Source: Rhodothermales bacterium
GTDB taxonomy: Bacteria; Bacteroidota; Rhodothermia; Rhodothermales; Bin80
NCBI GenBank assembly: GCA_022821385.1
Contig: JAJEDR010000052.1
Location: 1 to 50,805 of the forward strand
Reading direction: 5' to 3'
Length of the DNA: 50,805 nucleotides
Part shown: piece after piece, positions 26,783-34,737 of the stretch
Layout of the letters: each line of letters begins with the position of its first letter
Numbering within the stretch: the first letter of the stretch is position 1
Program-made: the position numbers and the translations under genes
Notes under the pieces: generated by a model
The model's database searches: none
Seen by the model: the letters and a program-made list of their open reading frames with translations, nothing else
Told to the model about the DNA's origin: nothing

Positions 26783-27234
26783 GGTAAACCGGTGCTTCTG
26801 TATTTAACTGAATGATCCCACCGCCGTATGCAAGACTATCCGTGGTTTTTCGATTAGGGGTGTCTGCGGACGCACTGAGCTGATTAGCCGTCCAATCCTG
26901 TGCCTACCATCGCTAAATTACAAGTGATGGCATCGCGTCCGTCGGTTTACCAAAATTGGGGCTGTTTGTTTATGAACGAAAATCCTAGGACCTATCACAA
27001 CATCAGGTACAGATTACTATTCAAATGAACATGGTGCCTCGGGTACACATGTATGTAATCCCCAATTGTTAATTCCCGTAACGTATTTTCTTTGATGAAA
27101 CCGGCTTCATTACTTAGATGTCGATAGACAGCGGAAGAGTCATGCACCTGTTCAAGCATGCAGAATTGTGCGGGACGTTGATTCGTGCCCCTATTATGGC
27201 GATCGTCACGCAGATCCTGCCGGTTGTCTAAAGA
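26783..27234. other. Intergenic stretch, no gene seen
   Basis: This 452-bp spacer lies between divergent genes (phosphatase leftwards, DUF3667 rightwards). Frames are short and broken, and I recognised no remnant, RNA or terminator in it. It likely holds both promoters. Confidence 0.5.
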
Positions 27235-28122
27235 ATGTCAGATAGCCAACATGACGCTCGTAGTCTGACAGACTCCGCCGATGGACCGCCATCGAGTGCG
27301 GTGTGCCCCAATTGCGAGTCGCCGAACGTTCAGGACTATTGTGCTTCCTGTGGACAGCGGTCCGGGACATTGCATGTTCCGGTGCGTGCTATTGTATCCG
27401 AAACGCTGCTAAGCATATTTGCCTTCGATTCACGGATTTGGCAAACACTGTTCATACTAATACGGCGCCCAGGGCTACTTACCAAGCACTATCTGGATGG
27501 TAAACGCGCCCGTTATGTGGCTCCACTTCGGTTATATCTTTTCATCAGCTTTGTGGCTTTTTTGCTGATGGCTGTATTTCCTGGTTCCGATGACCCCATG
27601 GTCAATATTGACACTTCGGATTCAACGGCTACCGATACGACAAATGTACAGACCAGTGACGACAGCCTGGAATCTACCGTGCTGGATGAAGACGGCCATT
27701 GGCTTACAGAACTTATTCGACCTGCGCAAGAAGATCCTGGGTGGGTGTCTGATAGGTTTTCCAGACGGCTACCGTGGGTCTTCTTTATCGTGATGCCGGC
27801 ATTTGCCGGCGTGCTGCGACTTCTTTATCGTAAACGTGAGCCCTTCTATGTGCCGCATTTGATTTTTACCTTGCACGCGTATGCTGCTGGATTCCTCATG
27901 TTTGCCGTTGGCCTAGTCATTGAAACATTGCTGGGCTCTGGTATTTTTTTGAGTGTGGCGATACTTGGCATGGTATGCCACCTGTATTGGTCTCTCAGGA
28001 GTGTATACTGTCAGGGACGCCTACGTACGCTGGTCAAGCAGTGCGGTCTCCTGCTCGTCCATGGTGTTGTTGCACTGATCGCAATGGGCATCATTCTACT
28101 GTACGTGTTAATGACCATGTAG
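27235..28122 (+). CDS. DUF3667 membrane protein with zinc ribbon
   Basis: The 295-residue protein starts with a polar stretch and a zinc-ribbon (C-P-N-C at about 24-27 and C-A-S-C-G-Q-R at about 36-42). It then has the conserved block R-P-G-L-L-T-K-H-Y-L-D-G-K-R-A-R-Y-V-A-P-L-R-L-Y, which is the hallmark of DUF3667. Four to five transmembrane helices follow, with an acidic loop (about 117-165, rich in D, S and T) between the first pair. Function is unknown. The DUF is widespread in Bacteroidota and relatives. The gene stands alone; downstream lies the katG remnant. Confidence 0.87.
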   Translation: MSDSQHDARSLTDSADGPPSSAVCPNCESPNVQDYCASCGQRSGTLHVPVRAIVSETLLSIFAFDSRIWQTLFILIRRPGLLTKHYLDGKRARYVAPLRLYLFISFVAFLLMAVFPGSDDPMVNIDTSDSTATDTTNVQTSDDSLESTVLDEDGHWLTELIRPAQEDPGWVSDRFSRRLPWVFFIVMPAFAGVLRLLYRKREPFYVPHLIFTLHAYAAGFLMFAVGLVIETLLGSGIFLSVAILGMVCHLYWSLRSVYCQGRLRTLVKQCGLLLVHGVVALIAMGIILLYVLMTM

Positions 28123-28156
28123 TGGACTTCTTTGTTGAGGTTTCTACCGTCCACTT

Positions 28157-28370
28157 CTACATCTCTCTCAAGTACGGAAGATCAAAACGGTCAATATTCA
28201 TGACCTTTGCCCAAGTACCCGCAACGTTTGTATAAAGTGATCATCGGCACCATCACAGGCAAGTGTCTCCGTAAAAGCGCGTAGATGTGAGTTTGGGCCG
28301 AATATCAAATCAACGGCCGAGCAGGTCCATTGAGCGAGTAGATATTGTAGTCCCGTCCCTCAAAGACTCC
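28157..28370 (-). pseudogene. katG: katG remnant (C-terminal end of catalase-peroxidase)
   Basis: Minus-strand translation across frames matches the very end of bifunctional catalase-peroxidases. In order: G-V-F-E-G-R-D (from about 28370), then after a frame change S-A-V-D-L-I-F-G-P-N-S-H-L-R-A, and finally W-A-K-V-M-N-I-D-R-F-D-L in a third register, ending at a stop at 28157-28159. KatG proteins end with V-D-L-x-F-G-S-N-S-x-L-R-A ... W-x-K-V-M-N-L-D-R-F-D. At least two frameshifts separate the pieces, so no functional product is possible. Possible traces run on to about 28440, but I could not align them. The rest of the gene is not in the window. Confidence 0.82.
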
Positions 28371-28586
28371 ATCCCCCGAAGTCGACGGCCCAAGAGGTTA
28401 CTTAGTCGTATCCTACGGGAATACTCGCCCGATTTGACGTTATCTTCATCAGGGATACTGGAATCATACCAAGTTCCGTTGACCTATCGTCAAGCCAATT
28501 ATCGTTGAGAGCTTCCGTGTCCATTCACTGGTCATAAGGGGCAATAATCCGAACGCTTATCGCGTGCTGTTGGGGCAGATCTCCCA
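28371..28586. other. Spacer between katG remnant and second phosphatase gene
   Basis: This 216-bp stretch is possibly more decayed katG sequence: a fragment reading like V-N-L-L in the minus strand is the only hint. No gene is supported. Confidence 0.35.
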
Positions 28587-29381
28587 CTAAATTAAGCCAG
28601 AGGGTATCTTCCAGTAATCCAGATAAGAGAAAAACTGGTCAACCAGGATGGACGGACCACCTACCATCGGGAGTGGTGCTGGTCGACCGTCAAGAAGGAC
28701 TGAGAGATCACAATCGCTTCCATCCAGGTAGCGCAGGACTCCGCCATTTGCACGCAACATCGCGTAGCCCGGCGCCAAGTCCCATATCTTGTCGTGTCCA
28801 ATCAAAACTAAATCCGCTCCCCCCGTTGCCACCAGAGACAGGTGGATGGACGCCGTTCCCAGAGAAAATATGCGGCCTGGAAAAGACTCGGCTAGGGTAT
28901 AATTCTGATGGGGCCGCGTATGCGTTAACAAGATCATGTCGGCATCCAGCGAAGTACGCTTACTCAGTGACCTGACCACATCGCCCCGAAACACAGTCTT
29001 CCCAGTCGAATAAAAATAATCCCCCGTAGAGGGGACATGTATAAATCCTGCGACCGGCTGACCCTCCTCAACCAGTCCCAAAGCAATGGCCCAACTCGGA
29101 ATTCCAGCTACAAACGATACCGTGCCGTCAATTGGGTCAACCGTCCAATAACGTGAGCCTTGCTGTGGGGTACGTAGTACGTTGTCCTCCTCTGCTATGA
29201 TACCATCCTGCGGAAAGTGCTGCGTGATTGATTTGATGAGATACTTCTGGATAGCCTCATCCGCAGCAGTAACTGGCGAACCATCACGCTTGACCTGGTG
29301 GGATGAACGAAGAAACCACTCCATAGCGTACCCGGAAGCAGTCTCTAGTAGTGGGCGAATGATCTTGTCTAGTGATTCCAT
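28587..29381 (-). CDS. Inositol-monophosphatase-family phosphatase (HisN-like), copy 2
   Basis: This protein of 264 residues has D-G-S-P-V-T-A-A-D-E (33-42), I-A-E-E-D (62-66), D-P-I-D-G-T (82-87) and W-D-L-A-P-G-Y near 222, the full metal-binding set of the family. It shares with the gene at 26012 the G-S-R-Y-W stretch before D-P-I-D-G-T, the S-L-G-(S/T)-(S/A)-(I/S)-(A/I)-H-L segment and the G-G-x-L-R-Y end. The two are clearly paralogues from a duplication and are now diverged. Substrate is not known; histidinol phosphate is one candidate. Its 5' end faces the sulfotransferase-like gene. Confidence 0.88.
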   Translation of the reverse strand: MESLDKIIRPLLETASGYAMEWFLRSSHQVKRDGSPVTAADEAIQKYLIKSITQHFPQDGIIAEEDNVLRTPQQGSRYWTVDPIDGTVSFVAGIPSWAIALGLVEEGQPVAGFIHVPSTGDYFYSTGKTVFRGDVVRSLSKRTSLDADMILLTHTRPHQNYTLAESFPGRIFSLGTASIHLSLVATGGADLVLIGHDKIWDLAPGYAMLRANGGVLRYLDGSDCDLSVLLDGRPAPLPMVGGPSILVDQFFSYLDYWKIPSGLI

Positions 29382-29492
29382 AATCGGTAAACTATTGTAT
29401 TTCTTCCAAATAGCTACAGTAAAATTATTTTCTGTGTAAATGCCATAAATTAGCGCACCTCACGTACCAGAACCGACCCAAAACGATTCGCT

Positions 29493-30212
29493 ATGCCCTT
29501 ACGCATTAACCTTTGTAGCGGTCCCAGGAATGTGTCTACCGCACTCATGTATGCGTTTGCTCAACGTTCCGATACGCATGTGGTAGACGAGCCGCTCTAT
29601 GCCCACTACTTGCAGCTTACTGGCAAGCAGCATCCCGGACGTGACGATATTTTGGCCTGTATGGATTCGGTGGGCTCGCGTGTAGTTCAGCAGTCTCTAC
29701 TCGGCCCGTGCGACCGCCCCATACTTTTTGTCAAAAATATGGGGCATCATCTTGTGGATCTTGACTGGGGATTCCTGAATCAAATGACAACCGTTATGCT
29801 GATTCGGGATCCTGAGCAGATGCTGCCTTCACTCATCAACCAGGTTCCGCAGCCTGCACTTGCAGACACGGCATTGGCCAGACAGCGGAAAGTCTTGGAC
29901 TATCTTCTGGGACAGGGACAGAGGCCATGCGTGCTTGATGCACGTGAAGTATTGATGAATCCGGAAAAGGTCCTTCAGCTCCTTTGCGAACGGCTCGGGA
30001 TTGCCTTTGAACCTGCCATGCTACGCTGGGACAAAGGCGGTAGGCCCGAGGATGGCGTTTGGGCGAAGCATTGGTACCACGTAGTACATAAGTCAACGGG
30101 CTTTGCACCGTACGTGCATAAATCGGCCCCATTCCCGGATTTTCTGCGCCCGTTGCTTAACGAATGCATTCCCCATTACGAATACTTGTTCCAATACGCC
30201 ATTAAGGCCTGA
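29493..30212 (+). CDS. Sulfotransferase-like protein paired with aminotransferase
   Basis: The 239-residue P-loop protein has S-G-P-R-N-V-S-T-A-L-M (9-19), which fits the 5'-phosphosulfate-binding loop, and I-R-D-P (104-107), which fits the 3'-phosphate site of sulfotransferases. The block F-A-Q-R-S-D-T-H-V-V-D-E-P-L-Y-A and the late D-G-V-W-A-K-H-W-Y ... H-K-S-T-G-F closely resemble, from memory, the N-terminal half of plant branched-chain aminotransferase-like proteins, where this domain is fused to the aminotransferase. Here the aminotransferase is the next gene, 3 nt away. Whether it transfers sulfate at all is unproven. It could be a kinase- or nucleotide-binding relative. Confidence 0.8.
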   Translation: MPLRINLCSGPRNVSTALMYAFAQRSDTHVVDEPLYAHYLQLTGKQHPGRDDILACMDSVGSRVVQQSLLGPCDRPILFVKNMGHHLVDLDWGFLNQMTTVMLIRDPEQMLPSLINQVPQPALADTALARQRKVLDYLLGQGQRPCVLDAREVLMNPEKVLQLLCERLGIAFEPAMLRWDKGGRPEDGVWAKHWYHVVHKSTGFAPYVHKSAPFPDFLRPLLNECIPHYEYLFQYAIKA

Positions 30213-30215
30213 ATA

Positions 30216-31121
30216 ATGCACATCTCAATACCAGATAGTCGCAACGACAACATCGTCGTCTGGGTCAAGGATCGCCTGCTCCCCCGATCAGAAGCCAAAG
30301 TATCTGTATTTGACAGCGTAGTCCAAGGCGGAGATGCCGTATGGGAAGGTCTCCGCGTATATGATGGTCGGATTTTTCAGCTAGACGCGCACCTGAACCG
30401 GCTCATGGACTCTGCACATACAATGGGCTTCACTGATGTGCCCTCGCGCGAGTTTATTACGGAGGCCCTGTTTGCTACACTGAAAGCCAATGGGATGCGC
30501 GATGACACGCATATTCGTTTGACCCTGACCCGTGGAGAAAAAACGACTTCCGGCATGGATCCGCGGCTTAACGTGTACGGTCCGACGCTGATTGTATTGG
30601 CTGAATGGAAGAAACCCGTCTACGCAAAAAGTGGTATTCGCCTCATTACTTCTTCTGTGCGCCGCAATACCCCGCAGTGCCTGGACTCCAAGATTCATCA
30701 TAACAACTTGGTCAATAACATACTGGCCAAGATTCAGGCTAATTTAGCTGGCGTAGATGATGCATTGATGCTGGATATACAGGGCTACCTTTCTGAAACC
30801 AACGCAACAAATGTATTTCTCGTCAAACATGGCCAGCTGCTTACGCCTCACGCAGACAGCTGCCTGCACGGTGTCACACGGGCAAAAGTACTGATTCTAG
30901 CCGGAGATCTCGGAATCCCGGCCACCGAGCGAAATCTCTCTCCCACAGAAATGTATACTGCAGACGAAATGTTTACCACGGGAACCATGGGGGAACTATC
31001 CCCGGTGCTTGAGGTGGATGGACGTGTGATCGGTAGTGGAGAACCCGGACCTATGACCTTGCAACTGCGCGATGCCTATTGGAAAAAAACCCAGTCCGAA
31101 GGCACACCACTGCCCTTCTGA
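30216..31121 (+). CDS. Class IV aminotransferase (branched-chain/D-amino acid type)
   Basis: This 301-residue PLP enzyme of fold type IV has V-F-D-S-V-V-Q-G-G-D-A-V-W-E-G-L-R near residue 31. The catalytic lysine is Lys159 in L-D-S-K-I-H-H-N-N-L. The phosphate-binding S-E-T-N-A-T-N follows near 194, and T-T-G-T-M-G-E-L near 255. It belongs with IlvE, D-amino acid transaminase and ADC lyase; substrate cannot be fixed by sight. Sequence blocks match the C-terminal half of plant branched-chain aminotransferase-like fusions. It is almost certainly co-translated with the sulfotransferase-like gene. Its stop abuts the stop of queE on the opposite strand with no spacer. Confidence 0.9.
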   Translation: MHISIPDSRNDNIVVWVKDRLLPRSEAKVSVFDSVVQGGDAVWEGLRVYDGRIFQLDAHLNRLMDSAHTMGFTDVPSREFITEALFATLKANGMRDDTHIRLTLTRGEKTTSGMDPRLNVYGPTLIVLAEWKKPVYAKSGIRLITSSVRRNTPQCLDSKIHHNNLVNNILAKIQANLAGVDDALMLDIQGYLSETNATNVFLVKHGQLLTPHADSCLHGVTRAKVLILAGDLGIPATERNLSPTEMYTADEMFTTGTMGELSPVLEVDGRVIGSGEPGPMTLQLRDAYWKKTQSEGTPLPF

Positions 31122-31763
31122 TCAAGGGATGCCCAAAACTTTGTGAGTCTGGACGCTGAGCCTCCACTGCGGGTTCTGTAGACAGTAATTCAGCGCCGCC
31201 TTCGTATTGTCCGCGAGTTCCGGGCCGTCCATCGGCTGCAGGAAAAAATGATCAAATGCGAGCGTTTCAAACTGGACCGGCATTGCCCCGGGCTGTGGGA
31301 AGACCAGTTTCAATTCGTTCCCCTCGACAAGAACCAAAGGAGCTTCTGCTTTGGGGCTGACACAGATCCAGTCCAGTCCCGGAGGCGGAATAAGCGTACC
31401 ATTGGTCTCTATGGCGACCTCAAATCCACAGAACTGGAGTGCCTGTATCAGATCTGCATCCAGTTGCAGTAGCGGCTCACCTCCCGTGCAGACTACATAG
31501 GGTCTGACATATGGTGCTGGGCTGTCTGGCCAGGCTGCACGCACAGTAGTCGCCAGCTCTGTCGGTGAGGCAAAGCGCCCGCCCCCTGCTCCATCAACGC
31601 CAACAAAATCAGTATCACAAAACTTACACACAGCGGTGGATCGGTCCCGCTCGTGTCCGCTCCACAGATTGCAGCCGGCAAAGCGCAAAAACACTGCGGG
31701 GCGCCCGGTCATATGACCCTCCCCCTGAAGCGTATAATAAATCTCTTTTACTGCGTAAGCCAT
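31122..31763 (-). CDS. queE: 7-carboxy-7-deazaguanine synthase (radical SAM)
   Basis: QueE rearranges carboxytetrahydropterin to carboxydeazaguanine for queuosine and related 7-deazapurines. The 213-residue protein has the N-terminal Y-T-L-Q-G-E-G-H and an iron-sulfur motif C31-x14-C46-x2-C49. This is the enlarged spacing typical of one QueE branch, instead of the usual radical SAM C-x3-C-x2-C. It also has C-T-G-G-E-P-L-L. QueC, QueD and QueF genes are not in the window. The start overlaps the end of the thioesterase gene by 16 nt, so the two are probably cotranscribed. Confidence 0.94.
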   Translation of the reverse strand: MAYAVKEIYYTLQGEGHMTGRPAVFLRFAGCNLWSGHERDRSTAVCKFCDTDFVGVDGAGGGRFASPTELATTVRAAWPDSPAPYVRPYVVCTGGEPLLQLDADLIQALQFCGFEVAIETNGTLIPPPGLDWICVSPKAEAPLVLVEGNELKLVFPQPGAMPVQFETLAFDHFFLQPMDGPELADNTKAALNYCLQNPQWRLSVQTHKVLGIP

Positions 31764-32221
31764 GCAAGGCGATCCTCCTGTTCCGGTATATTGATTCCCC
31801 AGTCCAGAATGGCCAAAGTCAAACGACTAGCAGTAATCTGGCTACCATGTTCGTCCACAATATCAATCCGCCAGACCTGGATTTTTCGTCCCAGTTGTAA
31901 CGGCTGGGCGGTCCCTACAACCTGACCGCTACGGGCCGCACGCAAATGATTAGCATTAACTTCAAGACCAACGCAATATTGCTTGCGTAAATCCACACAC
32001 AACGCTCCTGCAACACTTCCAACGGTTTCTGCCAGCACTACCGAAGCACCTCCATGAAGTAACCCTATCGGTTGATTCGTACGATGATCAACCGGCATGG
32101 AGGCGCTGAGATAATCGGGCCCGCGATCGGTGAACCTGATACCCAGGTGCTCGACCATAGTGCCTGTGCCACGTCGATTGAGCTGTTCCAGTGTAGGTTC
32201 CTGCTTCCAGATTCTCTTCAT
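31748..32221 (-). CDS. Hotdog-fold thioesterase (PaaI/YdiI type)
   Basis: This 157-residue protein has the PaaI-family pattern: M-V-E-H-L-G-I-R-F, then G-L-L-H-G-G-A-S-V-V-L-A-E-T, then V-G-L-E-V-N-A-N-H-L. The H-G-G-A and the following acidic residue form the active site. It should hydrolyse an acyl- or aroyl-CoA. The YdiI/MenI type acts on 1,4-dihydroxy-2-naphthoyl-CoA in menaquinone synthesis, which is possible but not shown here. The 3' end overlaps queE by 16 nt. It lies 104 bp after the MBL hydrolase gene on the same strand. Confidence 0.88.
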   Translation of the reverse strand: MKRIWKQEPTLEQLNRRGTGTMVEHLGIRFTDRGPDYLSASMPVDHRTNQPIGLLHGGASVVLAETVGSVAGALCVDLRKQYCVGLEVNANHLRAARSGQVVGTAQPLQLGRKIQVWRIDIVDEHGSQITASRLTLAILDWGINIPEQEDRLAWLTQ

Positions 32222-32325
32222 TAATCATGAGATTTTGATTCCTGCCGACGCCCTCTACTTCATTGCGGTAGGCTGTGCCGGCGACCCTTTATACGCATAC
32301 ATCCGTCATTCTACCGCTAACCTAA

Positions 32326-33276
32326 TCAGGTAAGGTTCTTGCGCCAGTAACGTGCAAGACCGTACCAGCTCTCACGCGGCTGCCCCATGTAACCATATGG
32401 CTCTTGGTAAGCAATATCTACCGAAGCGTTCATATATGTCATTTCCGATTCATGAAAGTCGGCCGCACGTGCGGCATCCGATTCGTAATCATCATCCAGT
32501 GACTGTCGTACCGCATCACTCCACGCGCACAGCCGCTCACGCATCCGGTGCAAATGTGCTTCCACATCCTTGATCAGACCAAAGTGCGTCAAGAAAAGTC
32601 GCTTGGGGCTCTCTGCTTCCAGCTTTGAAAGTGTCTCTTCCCATGCGATCAGATCTATATCTGGTGGTGGAGCTACCGGGATAATGTGATCTGCTCCTTC
32701 AATTCGCATCCCGGCCGCATCACCAGCAAATACCACGCCTGCTGCATCGTCAAACCAGACAATATGGTGAGAGGCATGTCCGGGTGTATAGCATGCCCGC
32801 AGTGTTCTCCCGCCTACTTGCAAATGCGTACCGTCCGCTACGGCACATACCTGACTGGCCGGGACCGGCAGGATAGCTCCCCACAACTGACCCATTCGCT
32901 CCTCATATATCCGTGTTGCACTTCGGATCAACCGTTCAGGGTTGATCAAATGCCGTGCTCCGATTGGATGCGCATGGACCATTACTTCAGGCAGGTTTGC
33001 AACTAACTGCCCGACACAACCCGCGTGATCCAAGTGAATATGCGTCAATACCACATCGTTTACTGCCCGCAACCCGCCTAACGGGATCAATGCACGCTCA
33101 AGTGTCTTCAACGTGCTTGTCGGACCGGGATCAACCAGTATCAGTCCAGCATCTGTTTCAAGTACCGCGCAGGCAATAAGACGGGAACGCCCACGAAACC
33201 GTACATCCGCCTGCCATGTCGGAAGTTCAAGGTTCAGAAATTTCACCAGACCAAAGCTTTGTCTCTTCTCAGTCAC
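32326..33276 (-). CDS. Metallo-beta-lactamase-fold hydrolase
   Basis: This protein of 316 residues has the metal motif T-H-I-H-L-D-H-A-G near residue 78, a later G-H-A-S-H-H strand, F-A-G-D-A-A-G-M and a final T-H-F-G. It therefore carries the full set of zinc/iron ligands of the MBL fold. The last 90 residues form a helical cap. Substrate is unknown; related enzymes hydrolyse thioesters, lactones or phosphodiesters. It follows the membrane iron-sulfur protein gene by 15 nt, so it is likely part of the same transcript as the redox pair. Confidence 0.86.
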   Translation of the reverse strand: MTEKRQSFGLVKFLNLELPTWQADVRFRGRSRLIACAVLETDAGLILVDPGPTSTLKTLERALIPLGGLRAVNDVVLTHIHLDHAGCVGQLVANLPEVMVHAHPIGARHLINPERLIRSATRIYEERMGQLWGAILPVPASQVCAVADGTHLQVGGRTLRACYTPGHASHHIVWFDDAAGVVFAGDAAGMRIEGADHIIPVAPPPDIDLIAWEETLSKLEAESPKRLFLTHFGLIKDVEAHLHRMRERLCAWSDAVRQSLDDDYESDAARAADFHESEMTYMNASVDIAYQEPYGYMGQPRESWYGLARYWRKNLT

Positions 33277-33291
33277 GTTTTCCGTCCACTA

Positions 33292-34728
33292 CTAAACGGG
33301 AGAGGTTCCCAGGTCCTCGTCGGTCAGAATGGGGAGGTCCTCCTGTACTGACGGCATGAGTGGGCGTTCACGCTGCCATGCCTCATCCAACTGCACAGAT
33401 ACGTCATCGTGATGGATCAACACCGGACCATTGTATCGGGCTTTCATTGAACCGTTCTCAAGACGAAGCACTCCACGCGGACACACGGTCGCACACATGC
33501 CACACCCCACACATGAGGCCCTCACGATATTCTGTCCTCGTTGCGCGTACCAACGAACATCAATACCCATTTCGCAATAGGTTGAGCAGTTGCCACACGA
33601 GATGCACTGTCCGCCATTGGTCGTTATCCTGAACCTGGAAAGGTATTTTTGCTGTATTCCCAGAATTGCGGCCATTGGGCAACCAAAACGACACCACACA
33701 CGGGAACCCATAATCGGATAAAATCCGACTCCAATAACTCCTGCAAAAATCAACCCGATGAAGAATCCATACAGACTAGAAAATTCCTGAGACAGCCCGC
33801 CTAATAAGCCTCCCCCCGTCCAACTGTTAATCCAGAGCACCAAGGTCGTAACGATAACAAATACCAACACACTGTGAACCATCCACCGCTCCACCTTCCA
33901 AGCCTTTGTTGACTTGTCCGAAAGGTGACGGAAGGGGTCTCCTGCGGTCTCTGCCAGTCCACCACAACCACAAACCCAGGAACAGTACCACCGCTTGCCG
34001 AAGAAATAGGTCAGGACTGGTGTGGCGACAAAAGTCATTACCGCCGTCCAGAATAGCAAGAAAATGCCCAGTCCCGGCCCCTGGGTCAGAGAGCTAAAAG
34101 TAGATGGCCATAAATAGTCATACTTGAGCGGCCAGAAGTAACTGAAATAAAACTCGGGCTCATTCAGGAGCAACATCAGACTCGGCAGAATGAAAGCCAG
34201 GCCTAACTGAAAGAACATCACCGAGATTGTCCTGAGTATCTGATACTTGTTGTCCCGGTACTTGATAAGCATACGAGCGCCCATGATCAGAATCGCAAGC
34301 GTATAAAACAATCCATACAGAAACCACTGATCCGCAGGCCTGCCGCGGAGAGCGGAACTCAGTGCATCCGTACCTCGCACAAGCTGCTCAAGGTTTGAAG
34401 GGGTCCAGTAGAGGATGATATAGAACCCGGTGAACACGATTGCCATGATCCATCCGGCCATCCCCCGGGCGGTCGCACCAGAAAACCAAATACCATTGTT
34501 ATTTACCCCGGGTGCCCGTTGCAGCAAGCCCGCAAAGAGCAGACCGCTACCCAGCAGAAAACCGGCCAGTGCAACCCCCATCGTAAGCGCAGGGTTGAGT
34601 GTACCGTCCCCGACAAGCATCACCAGAAGGGCCAATATTCCCACGCCAATCAATGCCAGGCCTGTTTTCTGGCGTGCAGAATATCTGGATCCTGGGGTTG
34701 TGAGCTGCAAACTGGCGTGAGATTCCAT
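33292..34728 (-). CDS. Membrane 4Fe-4S protein (NapH/NosR/CcoG-like)
   Basis: The 478-residue protein has about eight transmembrane helices. Between them are two cysteine motifs of the NapH/NosR type, W-Y-C-S-W-V-C-G-C-G-G and W-C-R-F-G-C-P-M. After the last helix come two ferredoxin clusters, C-I-S-C-G-N-C-S-T-Y-C and C-V-G-C-G-M-C-A-T-V-C-P. This design moves electrons between the membrane quinone pool and soluble or periplasmic partners. The FAD oxidoreductase gene ends 9 nt upstream on the same strand, which suggests the pair forms one electron-transfer unit. No nitrous oxide, nitrate or cbb3 oxidase genes are in the window. Confidence 0.87.
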   Translation of the reverse strand: MESHASLQLTTPGSRYSARQKTGLALIGVGILALLVMLVGDGTLNPALTMGVALAGFLLGSGLLFAGLLQRAPGVNNNGIWFSGATARGMAGWIMAIVFTGFYIILYWTPSNLEQLVRGTDALSSALRGRPADQWFLYGLFYTLAILIMGARMLIKYRDNKYQILRTISVMFFQLGLAFILPSLMLLLNEPEFYFSYFWPLKYDYLWPSTFSSLTQGPGLGIFLLFWTAVMTFVATPVLTYFFGKRWYCSWVCGCGGLAETAGDPFRHLSDKSTKAWKVERWMVHSVLVFVIVTTLVLWINSWTGGGLLGGLSQEFSSLYGFFIGLIFAGVIGVGFYPIMGSRVWCRFGCPMAAILGIQQKYLSRFRITTNGGQCISCGNCSTYCEMGIDVRWYAQRGQNIVRASCVGCGMCATVCPRGVLRLENGSMKARYNGPVLIHHDDVSVQLDEAWQRERPLMPSVQEDLPILTDEDLGTSPV

Positions 34729-34737
34729 AGCGATTAC

